From JAHIVN01 sp018816645 (GTDB lineage: Bacteria; Patescibacteriota; Dojkabacteria; JAHIVN01), in NCBI GenBank assembly GCA_043816305.1, contig JBDRHZ010000023.1, positions 16,449-80,448 on the forward strand: a stretch of 64,000 nt of DNA, in the 5' to 3' direction. This document shows positions 40,997 through 50,056 of this stretch, piece by piece. The translations under genes were made by a program, and so were the position numbers. The notes under the pieces are model-generated. The model searched no databases, was not told the origin of the DNA, and saw only the letters and a list, made by a program, of their open reading frames with translations. Numbering within the stretch: the first letter of the stretch is position 1; each line of letters starts with the position of its first letter.

Positions 40997-42493
40997 CTAC
41001 TTTTTCTTCCACAACCTTCTATAAAAAAGAACTGGGAAAAGCGTTGATAACATTAACAGACAACTTAAACCGTCTAGAACCATGACACCTTCATTATTAG
41101 ACAATACCATAGCAAGGATAGCCACAGGAACTGCAAAGCCTAAGGATAAAAGAACCGAAACCAGCCAGACAGACGGGAACTGAAAGAGGTATAGTATAAT
41201 TCGTATTAGCTTCTTCCTGCTTCTAGCGAGAAGCTTTGTTGATACGAATAGAGTTACTATTGTTCCCACAAGAATAATCCCGCTGATAGCAACAAGTAAA
41301 AGAGGCTCAATATTATTTGAATAGTAATAATTACTTCCACCCAATAGCTCGAAAATGCCACTGAACAATAAATATGGGAGATATACAGTGATAACAACCG
41401 GCAGAACAAGCCATTCTAAAAAACTCATACTTCCATCATTCACCCCCTTGTTATCCGAAGTGTCTTCGAAAACAACTTCTTCATCCATCTCCGTATACGG
41501 CAAGTTTGATGCTAAAAGTTTTGTTATCCGCATATTCTTTTCTGGTGTAAACCAGCTTCCCTTACCTAGTTCCTTGGTAATCTCTTCAATTTCAGTTTTA
41601 GAAATTTTCCCAGCATAGCTAGTGCTGAAATAGGAAGAATCTTCATCAGAATAATAATTCTCAATATCATAGTTCTCTACCCTGGCTTTGTGATCACCGA
41701 TGACGTAAATTTCTACAGCTAAGTTTCGTTTGGCCAGAGCAGTCAGTTTCATGGGATAAATCATATCTGTCGTTTCGAAAGAAAACCTAAGGGGATCTAC
41801 ACTTCCTTCTGATAACTGCATTTCCACACCAGTTGATTCTGTAAATTTGTTGTTAACTTTGACAGTAACAAAATACCAGCCGCTGTCTAGGTAGTCCTGA
41901 ACAGTTGGCAGGGCTTCGGACCAGGCTTCCTCCTGATCTGCATTCTGCTGTATGGGGAAATAATAGTCCTCTTCCTCTGTCACAGGCAATTTGTAATCAT
42001 TTTCATTCATCCAATCTTTCAGATCATCTGCCACTTCTGCTGTAAGAATTGTGTAATCATAAATCCCGATACTCTTTTGTTCTATGACTTGTACTGTAGA
42101 CTTTTCTTCAAGTGCCGCACCTGTAACATCGCTGTACATGACAGGTGAATAGTAATTGTTATCACCTCTAAGCTTTTCTAGGATATTCTCCTTTGGCTCA
42201 GTGAACTCAGCTAGTTTTCGAAAGATTGAAGAATCAACCTTTGACACTTCAGGCTTTGAAGGAAGCGGTATCACCCAGCCAAAATCAGAAGCATTACCAG
42301 CGAAGCTAATAGATATCACCAGATCTTCCCGCCCGTCTTGATAGATAATCAGTGCTTTTTGCTGTGTCTCATAAACATAGTATTCACTTGGAGGCAAAAT
42401 CATACCATCAGCCTTAACTTTTGAAGGTCCGGCTGACATTAACAGAAACGTAACCAGGAGAATTATATTTAGAAATTTCTTCATTCTAAACAA
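40997..42493 (-). CDS. DUF2330 family protein with C-terminal membrane helices
   Basis: A 498-aa exported protein. The signal peptide spans about 1-28. The DUF2330 domain (about 30-330) is recognised by the opening DGMILPPSEYYVYETQQKAL, then FGWVIPLPSKPEV and later WYFVTVKV. Residues about 355-495 contain four or so membrane helices and a basic end (FYRRLWKKK). The function of DUF2330 is unknown; it is often found in secreted or membrane proteins. The gene faces the YggT-like gene, with only 9 bp between their 3' ends. Confidence 0.8.
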   Translation of the reverse strand: MFRMKKFLNIILLVTFLLMSAGPSKVKADGMILPPSEYYVYETQQKALIIYQDGREDLVISISFAGNASDFGWVIPLPSKPEVSKVDSSIFRKLAEFTEPKENILEKLRGDNNYYSPVMYSDVTGAALEEKSTVQVIEQKSIGIYDYTILTAEVADDLKDWMNENDYKLPVTEEEDYYFPIQQNADQEEAWSEALPTVQDYLDSGWYFVTVKVNNKFTESTGVEMQLSEGSVDPLRFSFETTDMIYPMKLTALAKRNLAVEIYVIGDHKARVENYDIENYYSDEDSSYFSTSYAGKISKTEIEEITKELGKGSWFTPEKNMRITKLLASNLPYTEMDEEVVFEDTSDNKGVNDGSMSFLEWLVLPVVITVYLPYLLFSGIFELLGGSNYYYSNNIEPLLLVAISGIILVGTIVTLFVSTKLLARSRKKLIRIILYLFQFPSVWLVSVLLSLGFAVPVAILAMVLSNNEGVMVLDGLSCLLMLSTLFPVLFYRRLWKKK

Positions 42494-42835
42494 ATTTTAA
42501 AATTATTTAAATTAATGTAACACAACTAACTATGCAAAACAAACAGCAGATTGCATTTATATAGACAGTTATGGTTACAGATCTCCTCAGAACATAACTA
42601 GTACTCATCTGACAAGAGTACTGTAACATTTTACATATTTTAAATAATTATAACGAACTTGAAATACATGAGAAGGGATGAAGTGATAATGTCATCATAA
42701 AAGAACAAGCTATACGGACGAAATAGTAGGTAAGTAGTAGAGAAAGGAAAAATGTAACTGGGCATAGCGATAGTAAATAATCCCGGTTTAGTAGATAAAT
42801 TCAGACCTGTTAAAATCTTCAGGAAGCCTATACAA
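42494..42835. other. 342-bp intergenic region, nothing recognised
   Basis: A+T-rich spacer between the anti-sigma-like gene and the DUF2330 gene, both leftward. No gene, RNA or strong hairpin is seen. It must hold the promoter for the DUF2330 gene, possibly one read by the neighbouring ECF sigma factor. Confidence 0.4.
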
Positions 42836-44665
42836 CTAATCGGTATTTATCGGCCTTAGGCTAGAAACTACAGCCTCTGCTTGCAAAAGTAGCTTTTTAT
42901 TCTCTCCTTCTATTTTAGAGAAATCACTAGCCTCAACCTCTGCGTCAATAATAACCAAATAATCCCTCTCCCCTATTCTTACCTTATTATCCCAATTTTC
43001 ATATGACCCTTCTTGATAATGGTTAAACAGTGTTTTTATCAAGAGGTATCTTCCGTTGTCTAAAGACTGCCACAATTCATGTTTGGTGTAATCTGTGTCG
43101 GCAATTCTGATAGGATAAGTATTATAGTTAATGTTATCCGACAACAGAGATTCCAGGTATCCGTCTAACGACACTTCCACATCTTCCCAACTATAAATGC
43201 GAATACTTCCATTATGATTTTCTATAGACGCAAAAACTGCTCCACCGAAAGGCTCATCGTCTACACTGGTAGCATATGACCAACCCTCCGGAAGTACGAC
43301 AGAATAATCTAGGGTATAGTCAAATATTTCTTGGTACTGTACTTTTCCGGTTACTCGAAACGAACCGATGATCTTGTCTGCTACTTCCTCTTCTTCAGGA
43401 TTCAACCCAGCCTCCTTTATAAGGAAAAGTCTATTTGGAAATTCATATAATGTTCGGCCATCACTGGAAACATACTTTCTTGTTTTGTATGAATTGATCT
43501 CCTCATCCTGCGAGTATGTATAGTCGTTGAAGCCGTTCCAGAAACCCAGTGAATACACAACTGTGACCACTGAGTTATCATTCCCCTGTGCCAATATTGA
43601 GAACTCGGCTAAGTTTTCAGATGCCTCTCTTTCAACTACCAGCCAATCCTTTTGAGGATATCTCAGACTAAAGCCATAATTTGTCCTTGCAAAAATCAGC
43701 CAATCTTGAGCAGCCGAGCTGTCTTCACCGAGAGCATAAATCTTTACACTTGCCAGAATAAACTCATAGATCTCAAATTCTTCCTCCTCTACTGTTCCGA
43801 ACTTTACATTGAAGAACTCTGAATTCTTTTGGGCAGAAATCCTGTCAATAGCAGTATACTGGTACCCACTGTAATTAACCCAGCCGGTATATTGCTTGCC
43901 ACCAATATCAAATTTCTCAAGTTCTTTTGAGGGCTCGTCAGCACTTTGATAGATTTTGAAATATGATTTCTCACTTGTAACACTAACTGACAGCTTTTCT
44001 TGTGCTTTGTCTTCTTCTAATACCCAACTCAGGGGGTATGTGAATTCAAACCCATTTTCAAGATCAACATAAGTTTTCCACTCCTTGATCTTATCAAGCA
44101 CTGACTCCTTTGCAACAAGTGAAATCTCAAAGCTTTGAGACTTACCGGAATTAAGAGTAAAAGAAGTATCATAAACTTCATATCCTTTCAAAGTTACCCT
44201 CATTTCATATTTTCCTTCCTGTAGCTTTTTTACATACGGTGTCTTGCCCACTGAAGCATACTCCGTATACTCTTCTCCTTTTAACAACACCTCTGCCCCT
44301 TCAGGAACTGAATTTACGCTTACAGTTCCACCGGTCGGTACAAGTATTTCATTAACTGCATTTCGGATAGACGGAACTGCAGCATAAGCAACACCTCCTA
44401 CCATAAATATAGCTAAGAAAGAACTTAACATTGCAATCTGCCATTTCACCCCTCGGAAGAACATTCCCAGAAACGATCTTTTTTTACCTAATCCCGCGAT
44501 ATGGTCCCGGCGTTCATTCTCCAGCTTTTTAGCCTGCACGGTATTCTCAACAAGCTTGTCTAGGTTTTTCAAGAAAGTTTTATCCAAGTGGATATCGTCG
44601 CCGTACGCAGCTTTAGCAGCGTCTTCTATCGGTTTATTAAATTGTTCTTTATTAGAATTCTTCAT
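42836..44665 (-). CDS. Membrane protein with PEGA domain, probable anti-sigma-like partner
   Basis: A 609-aa single-pass protein from the ATG at 44665 (an upstream TTG at 44692 is less likely). Cytoplasmic residues about 1-80 are charged and helical (EDAAKAAYGDDIHLDKTFLK). A membrane helix lies at about 85-105. A PEGA domain follows at about 118-185 (GTVSVNSVPEGAEVLLKGEE, GKTPYVKKLQEGKYEMRVTL). Three beta-rich repeats of about 130 residues then resemble sensor or substrate-binding modules (FTYPLSWVLEEDKAQEK, FSLRYPQKDWLVVE, DYSVVLPEGWSYATS). Location directly downstream of an ECF sigma gene suggests that the cytoplasmic part holds the sigma factor and the outside part senses envelope state. 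Confidence 0.7.
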   Translation of the reverse strand: MKNSNKEQFNKPIEDAAKAAYGDDIHLDKTFLKNLDKLVENTVQAKKLENERRDHIAGLGKKRSFLGMFFRGVKWQIAMLSSFLAIFMVGGVAYAAVPSIRNAVNEILVPTGGTVSVNSVPEGAEVLLKGEEYTEYASVGKTPYVKKLQEGKYEMRVTLKGYEVYDTSFTLNSGKSQSFEISLVAKESVLDKIKEWKTYVDLENGFEFTYPLSWVLEEDKAQEKLSVSVTSEKSYFKIYQSADEPSKELEKFDIGGKQYTGWVNYSGYQYTAIDRISAQKNSEFFNVKFGTVEEEEFEIYEFILASVKIYALGEDSSAAQDWLIFARTNYGFSLRYPQKDWLVVEREASENLAEFSILAQGNDNSVVTVVYSLGFWNGFNDYTYSQDEEINSYKTRKYVSSDGRTLYEFPNRLFLIKEAGLNPEEEEVADKIIGSFRVTGKVQYQEIFDYTLDYSVVLPEGWSYATSVDDEPFGGAVFASIENHNGSIRIYSWEDVEVSLDGYLESLLSDNINYNTYPIRIADTDYTKHELWQSLDNGRYLLIKTLFNHYQEGSYENWDNKVRIGERDYLVIIDAEVEASDFSKIEGENKKLLLQAEAVVSSLRPINTD

Positions 44666-44766
44666 ATTTCTGCTATCATTTATAACTTTCAAATAAGCCT
44701 AAAGTAACACTAATTCTGATTATCTGGTCTCTTCATTTCACACAACTTTTTTGCATTTTTACCTCG

Positions 44767-44874
44767 TCAAAGCTCATCCTTGTAATCTTTAAATGCGTCC
44801 TGCCATTCATCTACCAGTTCTTCTCTACTTTCCGCTAAGTTTTCTGAACGAAGAAGGGTAACATCATTCTTTCC
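44767..44874 (-). other. Protein-like frame just after the ECF sigma gene (possible frameshifted tail)
   Basis: In the -1 frame relative to the sigma gene, an open stretch overlaps its stop and continues for about 33 codons (DVTLLRSENLAESREELVDE, then WQDAFKDYKDEL*). It has no ATG, GTG or TTG start in frame, only CTG. It is acidic and helical. It may be a C-terminal extension reached by a -1 shift near cggaaag, a relic, or chance. Confidence 0.3.
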
Positions 44875-45421
44875 GCTCAGTTATCAGTTTTCTCAGCAAA
44901 TCGAGGCCCCTATAAAACTGCATTTTCACGGAGGCTTCAGACTTATCGAGAAGCTGTCCAATCTCGCCAAAGGTTAAGTCCTCTGTAAACCTAAGCGTAA
45001 ATAAATGATTAAGTTCTTCGGGAAGATCTTTTGCAATTTCGTTGATCTGGTTTATTAAATCTTCTCTCGATAACTCATCGGTGATATCAACGCCTTCTTC
45101 TGCGGGCTGGACTACCATTGAGTCAAAGGAAATGTTTCGTTCCTTTCTACTTCTATAATAGTCAACTATCAGATTGTGGGCTATTGTGTAGAGCCATACT
45201 ACAAAAGGCTTGCTCTGATACTGATAGTTGTCAAACTTCTCTATTGCCTTTACAAAAGTTTCGCTAGTTATGTCTTCAGCTAAATCCCTATTTTTCCCTA
45301 CTCTACTATAACAGTATCGAAAAACAGCCTTCAGATATTTCCTATACAGAAGTTTAAAATTCGAAAGATCAGTCTTGGCAGCTTTGATCAATTCTTTGTC
45401 GCTTATTTGACTGTTTGTCAC
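44864..45421 (-). CDS. ECF-type RNA polymerase sigma factor (RpoE-like)
   Basis: A 185-aa protein from a GTG at 45421, chosen because it gives the usual N-terminus (TNSQISDKELIKAAKTD) and lies just after a TATATT box. A TTG at 45481 would add 20 residues. Region 2 is at about 8-80 (FKLLYRKYLKAVFRYCYSRV; AEDITSETFVKAIEKFDNYQ; FVVWLYTIAHNLIVDYYRSR). Region 4 is at about 125-180 (LPEELNHLFTLRFTEDLTFG; EASVKMQFYRGLDLLRKL). It directs polymerase to promoters of an envelope- or stress-type regulon. The downstream PEGA membrane protein is its likely regulator. Confidence 0.92.
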   Translation of the reverse strand: MTNSQISDKELIKAAKTDLSNFKLLYRKYLKAVFRYCYSRVGKNRDLAEDITSETFVKAIEKFDNYQYQSKPFVVWLYTIAHNLIVDYYRSRKERNISFDSMVVQPAEEGVDITDELSREDLINQINEIAKDLPEELNHLFTLRFTEDLTFGEIGQLLDKSEASVKMQFYRGLDLLRKLITERKE

Positions 45422-45622
45422 ATAGAGAGAATATAATGCTGGTATTTTAATACTATTCAGGGAATTTGTTAATAGCTGCAAATAAATTTAAGGCGCAGGC
45501 ATTAAAAATACCTTTTTAGTTAAATCAATTGTGCAGTCCGCATTGCTACTTCACTAGACATTAGAAAGGTTAAGTAGTTTATGCTGGCCTTTTTATATTC
45601 ATATAATTGAGTTTATAAGTAA

Positions 45623-45648
45623 TATCTTTCTTTTTCAAAAGAAAGATA
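45623..45648. promoter_or_regulatory. 26-bp perfect inverted repeat in the divergent sigma/DUF3048 intergenic region
   Basis: tatctttcttt (45623-45633) and aaagaaagata (45638-45648) pair perfectly around ttca. It lies between the start of the ECF sigma gene and that of the DUF3048 gene, with no gene in 45422-45784. It could be an operator, or one more of the short A/T hairpins seen at 2791-2840. Confidence 0.4.
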
Positions 45649-45784
45649 AGTCTCAAATACTACGAAACAAAGCATTAACCCATCTCAATTACTAGTTAAA
45701 ATGAATATGCGTTGGGAATTCTAATTTAACTAAGTATACAACATATCGATTAACAAATCGTTCTGATAATGCTATGATAATCTC

Positions 45785-46984
45785 ATGATCGATGACATTG
45801 GTGCGTATCCACAGGAGAAATCTACTGTCCAAGTCAGAAAAAGTAAAACCAAGACTCTCACAAAGGTATTTGCTCTCTTTGCCTATGCCCTGCTCTTCTT
45901 GGATATCGGCATTGTTATCGGATTTCAACTTGCCCCTCGAAAAGTTGCTGTTGAACCGGAGCCAGAGATAGCAGAGCAGCTGCCTGATACCGGAGAGGAG
46001 TTTCCCTATCTTTCGGATGAGCCTATCAGGTCCCCTCTTAACGGTGAAATAATCGAAGAGGGAGATTATGAAAAAAATATTCACAATATTCCGCATGCAG
46101 TCATAATCTCAAATAATGAATCCGCAAGAGACGAACAGTATGGATTAAACTATGCCGATATCGTGTATGAGGCCGAAACAGAAAGCGGCATTACCCGGTT
46201 TATGGCTATATACTGGACCAATCAGGATAGCTACATTATCAAGCCTGTCCGAAGCGTAAGGAAATACTTTCTAGAATGGGCAAATGAATACGGAAATATC
46301 CCGGTGACTTTCTCCGGATTTGCTCAAACGATAAATCCGGAAACTGACTCCTGGGGTTATTATAAAACAAACAGCATTCGGACAACTTACTACGATTGGC
46401 CATTTACCTGGGACGAAGATTGCCTCAAAACTCATCCAAGCATGCACTGTAAATCAGTAGCACCTGCAACTCTTTATACACTTTTTGATCAGAAGGGCTG
46501 GAGCTTTGAGTCTTGGGAGGGATTCCTGAATAAGAATGAGTGGAAATTTGACGATGCAAAAACTAACCCCAAATCTTATAAGCAGGCCAGCGAAGTGACT
46601 TACAGCTTTACCTCATACAATGACTGGAGCAGTCATTGGGTCTACTCAAAGAAAGACAACTCTTACAGGAAATACGACCCCGACAATTCACACCTTGACA
46701 TGAATAATAAAAAGGTGATAAAGGCAAAGACATTAATCTTACAGCGGATTGAGCGCAAATATACGGGTGATGATAAAGGAAGAGTCGTCTATCATACTGT
46801 GGGTGAGGGAGATGCCTACATTCTAAGAGATGGATTAAAAATTCCAGCAACCTGGAAAAAAGAATGCAGTCAGTGCAGAACCCGCTGGCTTTCACGTGAA
46901 ACCGTCGGACAGGAAATATCCTTGAGTCCTGGGCTTATTTGGGTTGCAGCAATTCCCTCCGACAAAGAAATTACCTTTAAATAA
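45785..46984 (+). CDS. DUF3048 (YerB-like) membrane-anchored protein
   Basis: A 399-aa protein with a cytoplasmic basic N-terminus, a membrane helix at about 30-52, and the DUF3048 region from about 75. Family cues are SPLNGEII, NIPHAVIISNNESARDEQYG, DIVYEAETESGITRFMAIYW, PVRSVRKYFLEWANEYG and, in the C-terminal part, VYHTVGEGDAYILRDGLKIP. LPDTG at about 66-70 follows the helix instead of preceding one, so it is not a sorting signal. YerB-type proteins are extracytoplasmic and of unknown function. A TATGAT box ends 6 bases before the ATG, so the message is probably leaderless. Confidence 0.85.
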   Translation: MIDDIGAYPQEKSTVQVRKSKTKTLTKVFALFAYALLFLDIGIVIGFQLAPRKVAVEPEPEIAEQLPDTGEEFPYLSDEPIRSPLNGEIIEEGDYEKNIHNIPHAVIISNNESARDEQYGLNYADIVYEAETESGITRFMAIYWTNQDSYIIKPVRSVRKYFLEWANEYGNIPVTFSGFAQTINPETDSWGYYKTNSIRTTYYDWPFTWDEDCLKTHPSMHCKSVAPATLYTLFDQKGWSFESWEGFLNKNEWKFDDAKTNPKSYKQASEVTYSFTSYNDWSSHWVYSKKDNSYRKYDPDNSHLDMNNKKVIKAKTLILQRIERKYTGDDKGRVVYHTVGEGDAYILRDGLKIPATWKKECSQCRTRWLSRETVGQEISLSPGLIWVAAIPSDKEITFK

Positions 46985-47077
46985 ATTGCCGAAAGACATG
47001 CTGCTTCCTGCTTTACTGAAGAGACTATTCTGCTATAATTACAGCAAAGTTCGTTGAACATTTTACCATCTTTATTT

Positions 47078-48055
47078 ATGATTAAACTAGGAGAGCTTTT
47101 AAAATCTAAAAGAGAGGGCAGGGGATTAACAGTCTCTCAAGCAAGCGAAAACACGAAAATCCCAGAAGAATTGATATCTGCCCTTGAGAACGGGGAATAT
47201 GAACTTTTCTCATCCGAAGTATACCTGAAGGGTTTTATCAAGAACTATTCTAAGTTTCTCGGAATAGAGACTCTGAAAGCTTTGGCTATATACCGTAGGG
47301 AACAAAGAGATTTTAAAGAAGATTCACTCAAAGATTCACAGAGACCAATCAAGCAGCCGAGAGCCTTTATCACGCCAGGAAGGATAGTACTTATGATTAC
47401 TCTTTTGATACTAGTCTCTGTTGTATCTTTTGTAGCTGTTCAGGTAAATAAGCTAGTTCAGCCGCCGAGCCTTGAACTAACTTCTCCTCTTGTAGCAAAT
47501 TCACCTTCCGAGCTTTATCTAGAAGTCGACACTGATTCTATTTCACTGATGGGAAAGGTCGAAGTTGGAAGTAGGCTCCTGATCAACGGCAATGAAGTCA
47601 CTACAAATAACCTTCAGGAATTTGCTGTGGACGAATATTCTCTCAAACCGGGAAGCAATGAGATCTATATAGTAGCAGAGAGTTATTACTTTTCAAAAAC
47701 AAGTCAGATAAAACTTACTGTTCTTTTCGTCCAGAAACAGCAGGCGGATGAAAACACCTCTCCGGAAGAAAGCGGGGCAGAGGAAAATCCTCCAGGAGTA
47801 AAGAATGAAATGAAAGTTAACATTGACATTTTATCAGAAGCGGCGTGGGTAGTTGTTACAGTAGATGATGAACCCAAACTGCAGGATACGCTTGAAGCTG
47901 AATCCTCCTATCAATTTAAAGCTCAGAAGGTTTTTTCTGTATATTCACCACGTCCCAACATGTTAAAGCTAACAATTAACGACAAGGAATACACTTTCGG
48001 GTCTCAGACGCCGGCCGTATTCCGGCTGGTCAACGGAGAAGTTGTGCAGGAATAG
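47078..48055 (+). CDS. RodZ-like HTH membrane protein
   Basis: A 325-aa protein from the ATG at 47078. Residues about 1-70 are the RodZ-type HTH_25 domain (LGELLKSKREGRGLTVSQAS, LISALENGEYELFSSEVYLK, GFIKNYSKFLGI). A membrane helix follows at about 108-130. The outside part (about 140-325) has an Ig-like region and a C-terminal DUF4115-like domain (ILSEAAWVVVTVDDEPKLQD; NMLKLTINDKEYTFG). RodZ couples the MreB cytoskeleton to cell-wall synthesis and sets cell shape. It lies 49 bp before dnaG. Confidence 0.82.
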   Translation: MIKLGELLKSKREGRGLTVSQASENTKIPEELISALENGEYELFSSEVYLKGFIKNYSKFLGIETLKALAIYRREQRDFKEDSLKDSQRPIKQPRAFITPGRIVLMITLLILVSVVSFVAVQVNKLVQPPSLELTSPLVANSPSELYLEVDTDSISLMGKVEVGSRLLINGNEVTTNNLQEFAVDEYSLKPGSNEIYIVAESYYFSKTSQIKLTVLFVQKQQADENTSPEESGAEENPPGVKNEMKVNIDILSEAAWVVVTVDDEPKLQDTLEAESSYQFKAQKVFSVYSPRPNMLKLTINDKEYTFGSQTPAVFRLVNGEVVQE

Positions 48056-48104
48056 ACATTGCGAAGTATAGCGGTCAAATTTAACTAGTCTAGTGAAAAC
48101 ATAA

Positions 48105-49880
48105 ATGCGAACCCAAATAGAAGAGATCAAGGAAAAGCTCAACATACTTGAAATAGCCCAAACTTATCTTTCAAATTTTCGCAGAAGCGGAGCAAATTAC
48201 TTTACATTATGTCCATTTCATAACGAAAAGACTTCCTCATTTGCTGTCAATCCGGACTTGGGTATCTATAAATGTTTCGGCTGTGGAGAGTCCGGAGATG
48301 TGATAAGTTTTATCGAAAAAATGGAGGGAGTCGATTTCCCGAAAGCCTTGGAGATGGCAGCAAATAAAGCGGGAGTTGAGCTAAAAACTACTTTCTCAAA
48401 AGAAGATGAACTTGCCCAAAAGGAGAAAAAAAAGGTTCTTTCTCTTAACAACCTTGTGGCCCAATACTATCATTTTATCCTCACGAAACATAAAAATGGG
48501 AAGAAGGGAAGAATATACGCCAAAAAAAGAAAGGTAACGGCCGTACTTATCACAAAATTTAATATTGGTTATGCTCCATCCTCTTATACAAGTCTTATCA
48601 AATTTTTGAGGGCGAAAGGATACAAAGACAACGAGCTCGTGCGGTGGGGATTTGCCGCATCTGGAAATGGCAGAATTTATGATAAATTTCGAAGCCGGCT
48701 GATTTTTCCCCTAATTGATCACCTGGGAGACATCGTAGGATTTTCAGGGAGAAGTATTCTAGAGAACTCTAGGGCGCCAAAATACCTGCATAGCCCGCAG
48801 ACAATTGCATTTGACAAGAGTAGACTTTTATTTGGTCTGAGTGAGGCAAAAAACAGTATAAGGAAATCTGATGCTGCTATTCTTTGCGAGGGACAACTAG
48901 ACGTAATCAGCTCGCACAAAACATCCATCACCAACGTTGTTGCATCGCTTGGAACAGCTCTGTCAAATAAACAGCTGGAGTTAATCAAAAGATACACTTC
49001 GAATATTAAATTCTGCCTGGACTCTGATTATGCCGGAGAAGTCGCTCTAATTCGTGGTGCGAACCTCGCCCATAGCATCGGCCTTAATGTAGAAACCGTT
49101 ACTTTGCCCCAAGGAAAAGATGCGGACGAACTTATAAATTCGGATCCCGGCTTATGGGTAAATTCTATCAAAAAGTCGGAAAGTATCATAGATCATCTCA
49201 TCCTGAGACTGGAAAAAAGGCTCGATTTAGGTAACCTTGACGCTAAAGAAAATTTTTATAAAATAATCCTGCCAATCATTTCGGGTCTTCCCCGGAAAAT
49301 GGATAAGTCTCATTATATTCACAAAATTTCATTTATTCTTAACATTGATGAAAACATCCTGCTTGAAGAACTCGATAATTTAACTACAAGGGAAAACCTA
49401 TCAGAGATAAATTCTGCTAAAGTAAGAAAGGTGCTTGAGTCTCCTGCTGTAAAGAAAGAAGAATATCTTCTGACTCTAGTTCTTCAACATACCCAGTTCT
49501 TAGATTGTTCCTTTAAGACGTGCACTCCAAGGCATGTGCTTTCTCCAGCAGCCAGATCCGTCTTAGAAAAACTGAAAAAATATAAAAATAAGAAAAAGAG
49601 GTTTGTTTTGAAAAATTTTATAGCTGGACTTGAGAATGTCGAAGTAGTCCTTGTCCGGAAACTGCTGATAACTAAACTTGATACCTATTTTAAACTTGAA
49701 AATGAGTTTGAGATTGAGTTAACCAAGCTATGTCGCCACCTAAAGCACAACTATCTTCGAACGAAGATCCGACTTCTGAAACCTCAAATCCAGTCTGCGG
49801 AGGAAAAGGGAGACAAAAAACTTTCACGATCTCTTCTGGAAAAACTCGCGACTCTAGCCAGTGAGATTTCGAAGGAGTGA
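48105..49880 (+). CDS. dnaG: DNA primase DnaG
   Basis: A 591-aa primase that makes RNA primers at the replication fork. The N-terminal CHC2 zinc finger is LCPFHNEKTSSF and YKCFGCGESGD (C36, H39, C57, C60). The catalytic core (about 125-370) has FNIGYAPSS, GRLIFPLIDHLGDIVGFSGR-type sequence, and a Toprim domain with LCEGQLDVIS, ASLGTALS and LDSDYAGEVA. The C-terminal helicase-interacting region (about 440-590) is charged and helical. The length matches typical bacterial DnaG. It is followed by comM. Confidence 0.95.
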   Translation: MRTQIEEIKEKLNILEIAQTYLSNFRRSGANYFTLCPFHNEKTSSFAVNPDLGIYKCFGCGESGDVISFIEKMEGVDFPKALEMAANKAGVELKTTFSKEDELAQKEKKKVLSLNNLVAQYYHFILTKHKNGKKGRIYAKKRKVTAVLITKFNIGYAPSSYTSLIKFLRAKGYKDNELVRWGFAASGNGRIYDKFRSRLIFPLIDHLGDIVGFSGRSILENSRAPKYLHSPQTIAFDKSRLLFGLSEAKNSIRKSDAAILCEGQLDVISSHKTSITNVVASLGTALSNKQLELIKRYTSNIKFCLDSDYAGEVALIRGANLAHSIGLNVETVTLPQGKDADELINSDPGLWVNSIKKSESIIDHLILRLEKRLDLGNLDAKENFYKIILPIISGLPRKMDKSHYIHKISFILNIDENILLEELDNLTTRENLSEINSAKVRKVLESPAVKKEEYLLTLVLQHTQFLDCSFKTCTPRHVLSPAARSVLEKLKKYKNKKKRFVLKNFIAGLENVEVVLVRKLLITKLDTYFKLENEFEIELTKLCRHLKHNYLRTKIRLLKPQIQSAEEKGDKKLSRSLLEKLATLASEISKE

Positions 49881-50056
49881 GGTTGTTTCACTCGAAACGA
49901 TAAGTTAGGTTAAAAGGAGAAAGAGCATATTTGGCTAATTGATCCTGGCTTTCCCTTTCATATTAAAGGAATTTCTTCGTATTTGCTTTTAGCGAAAGGA
50001 TGCTTTAGAATTCTTTGTATCCCCAGAACCCTTCGCTTAAATTAACTTGTATTGTT

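Noticed and set aside
45977..45991. LPDTG in the DUF3048 protein as a sortase signal
   Set aside because: It follows the only membrane helix and is followed by 330 residues of soluble domain, so it cannot be a C-terminal sorting signal.
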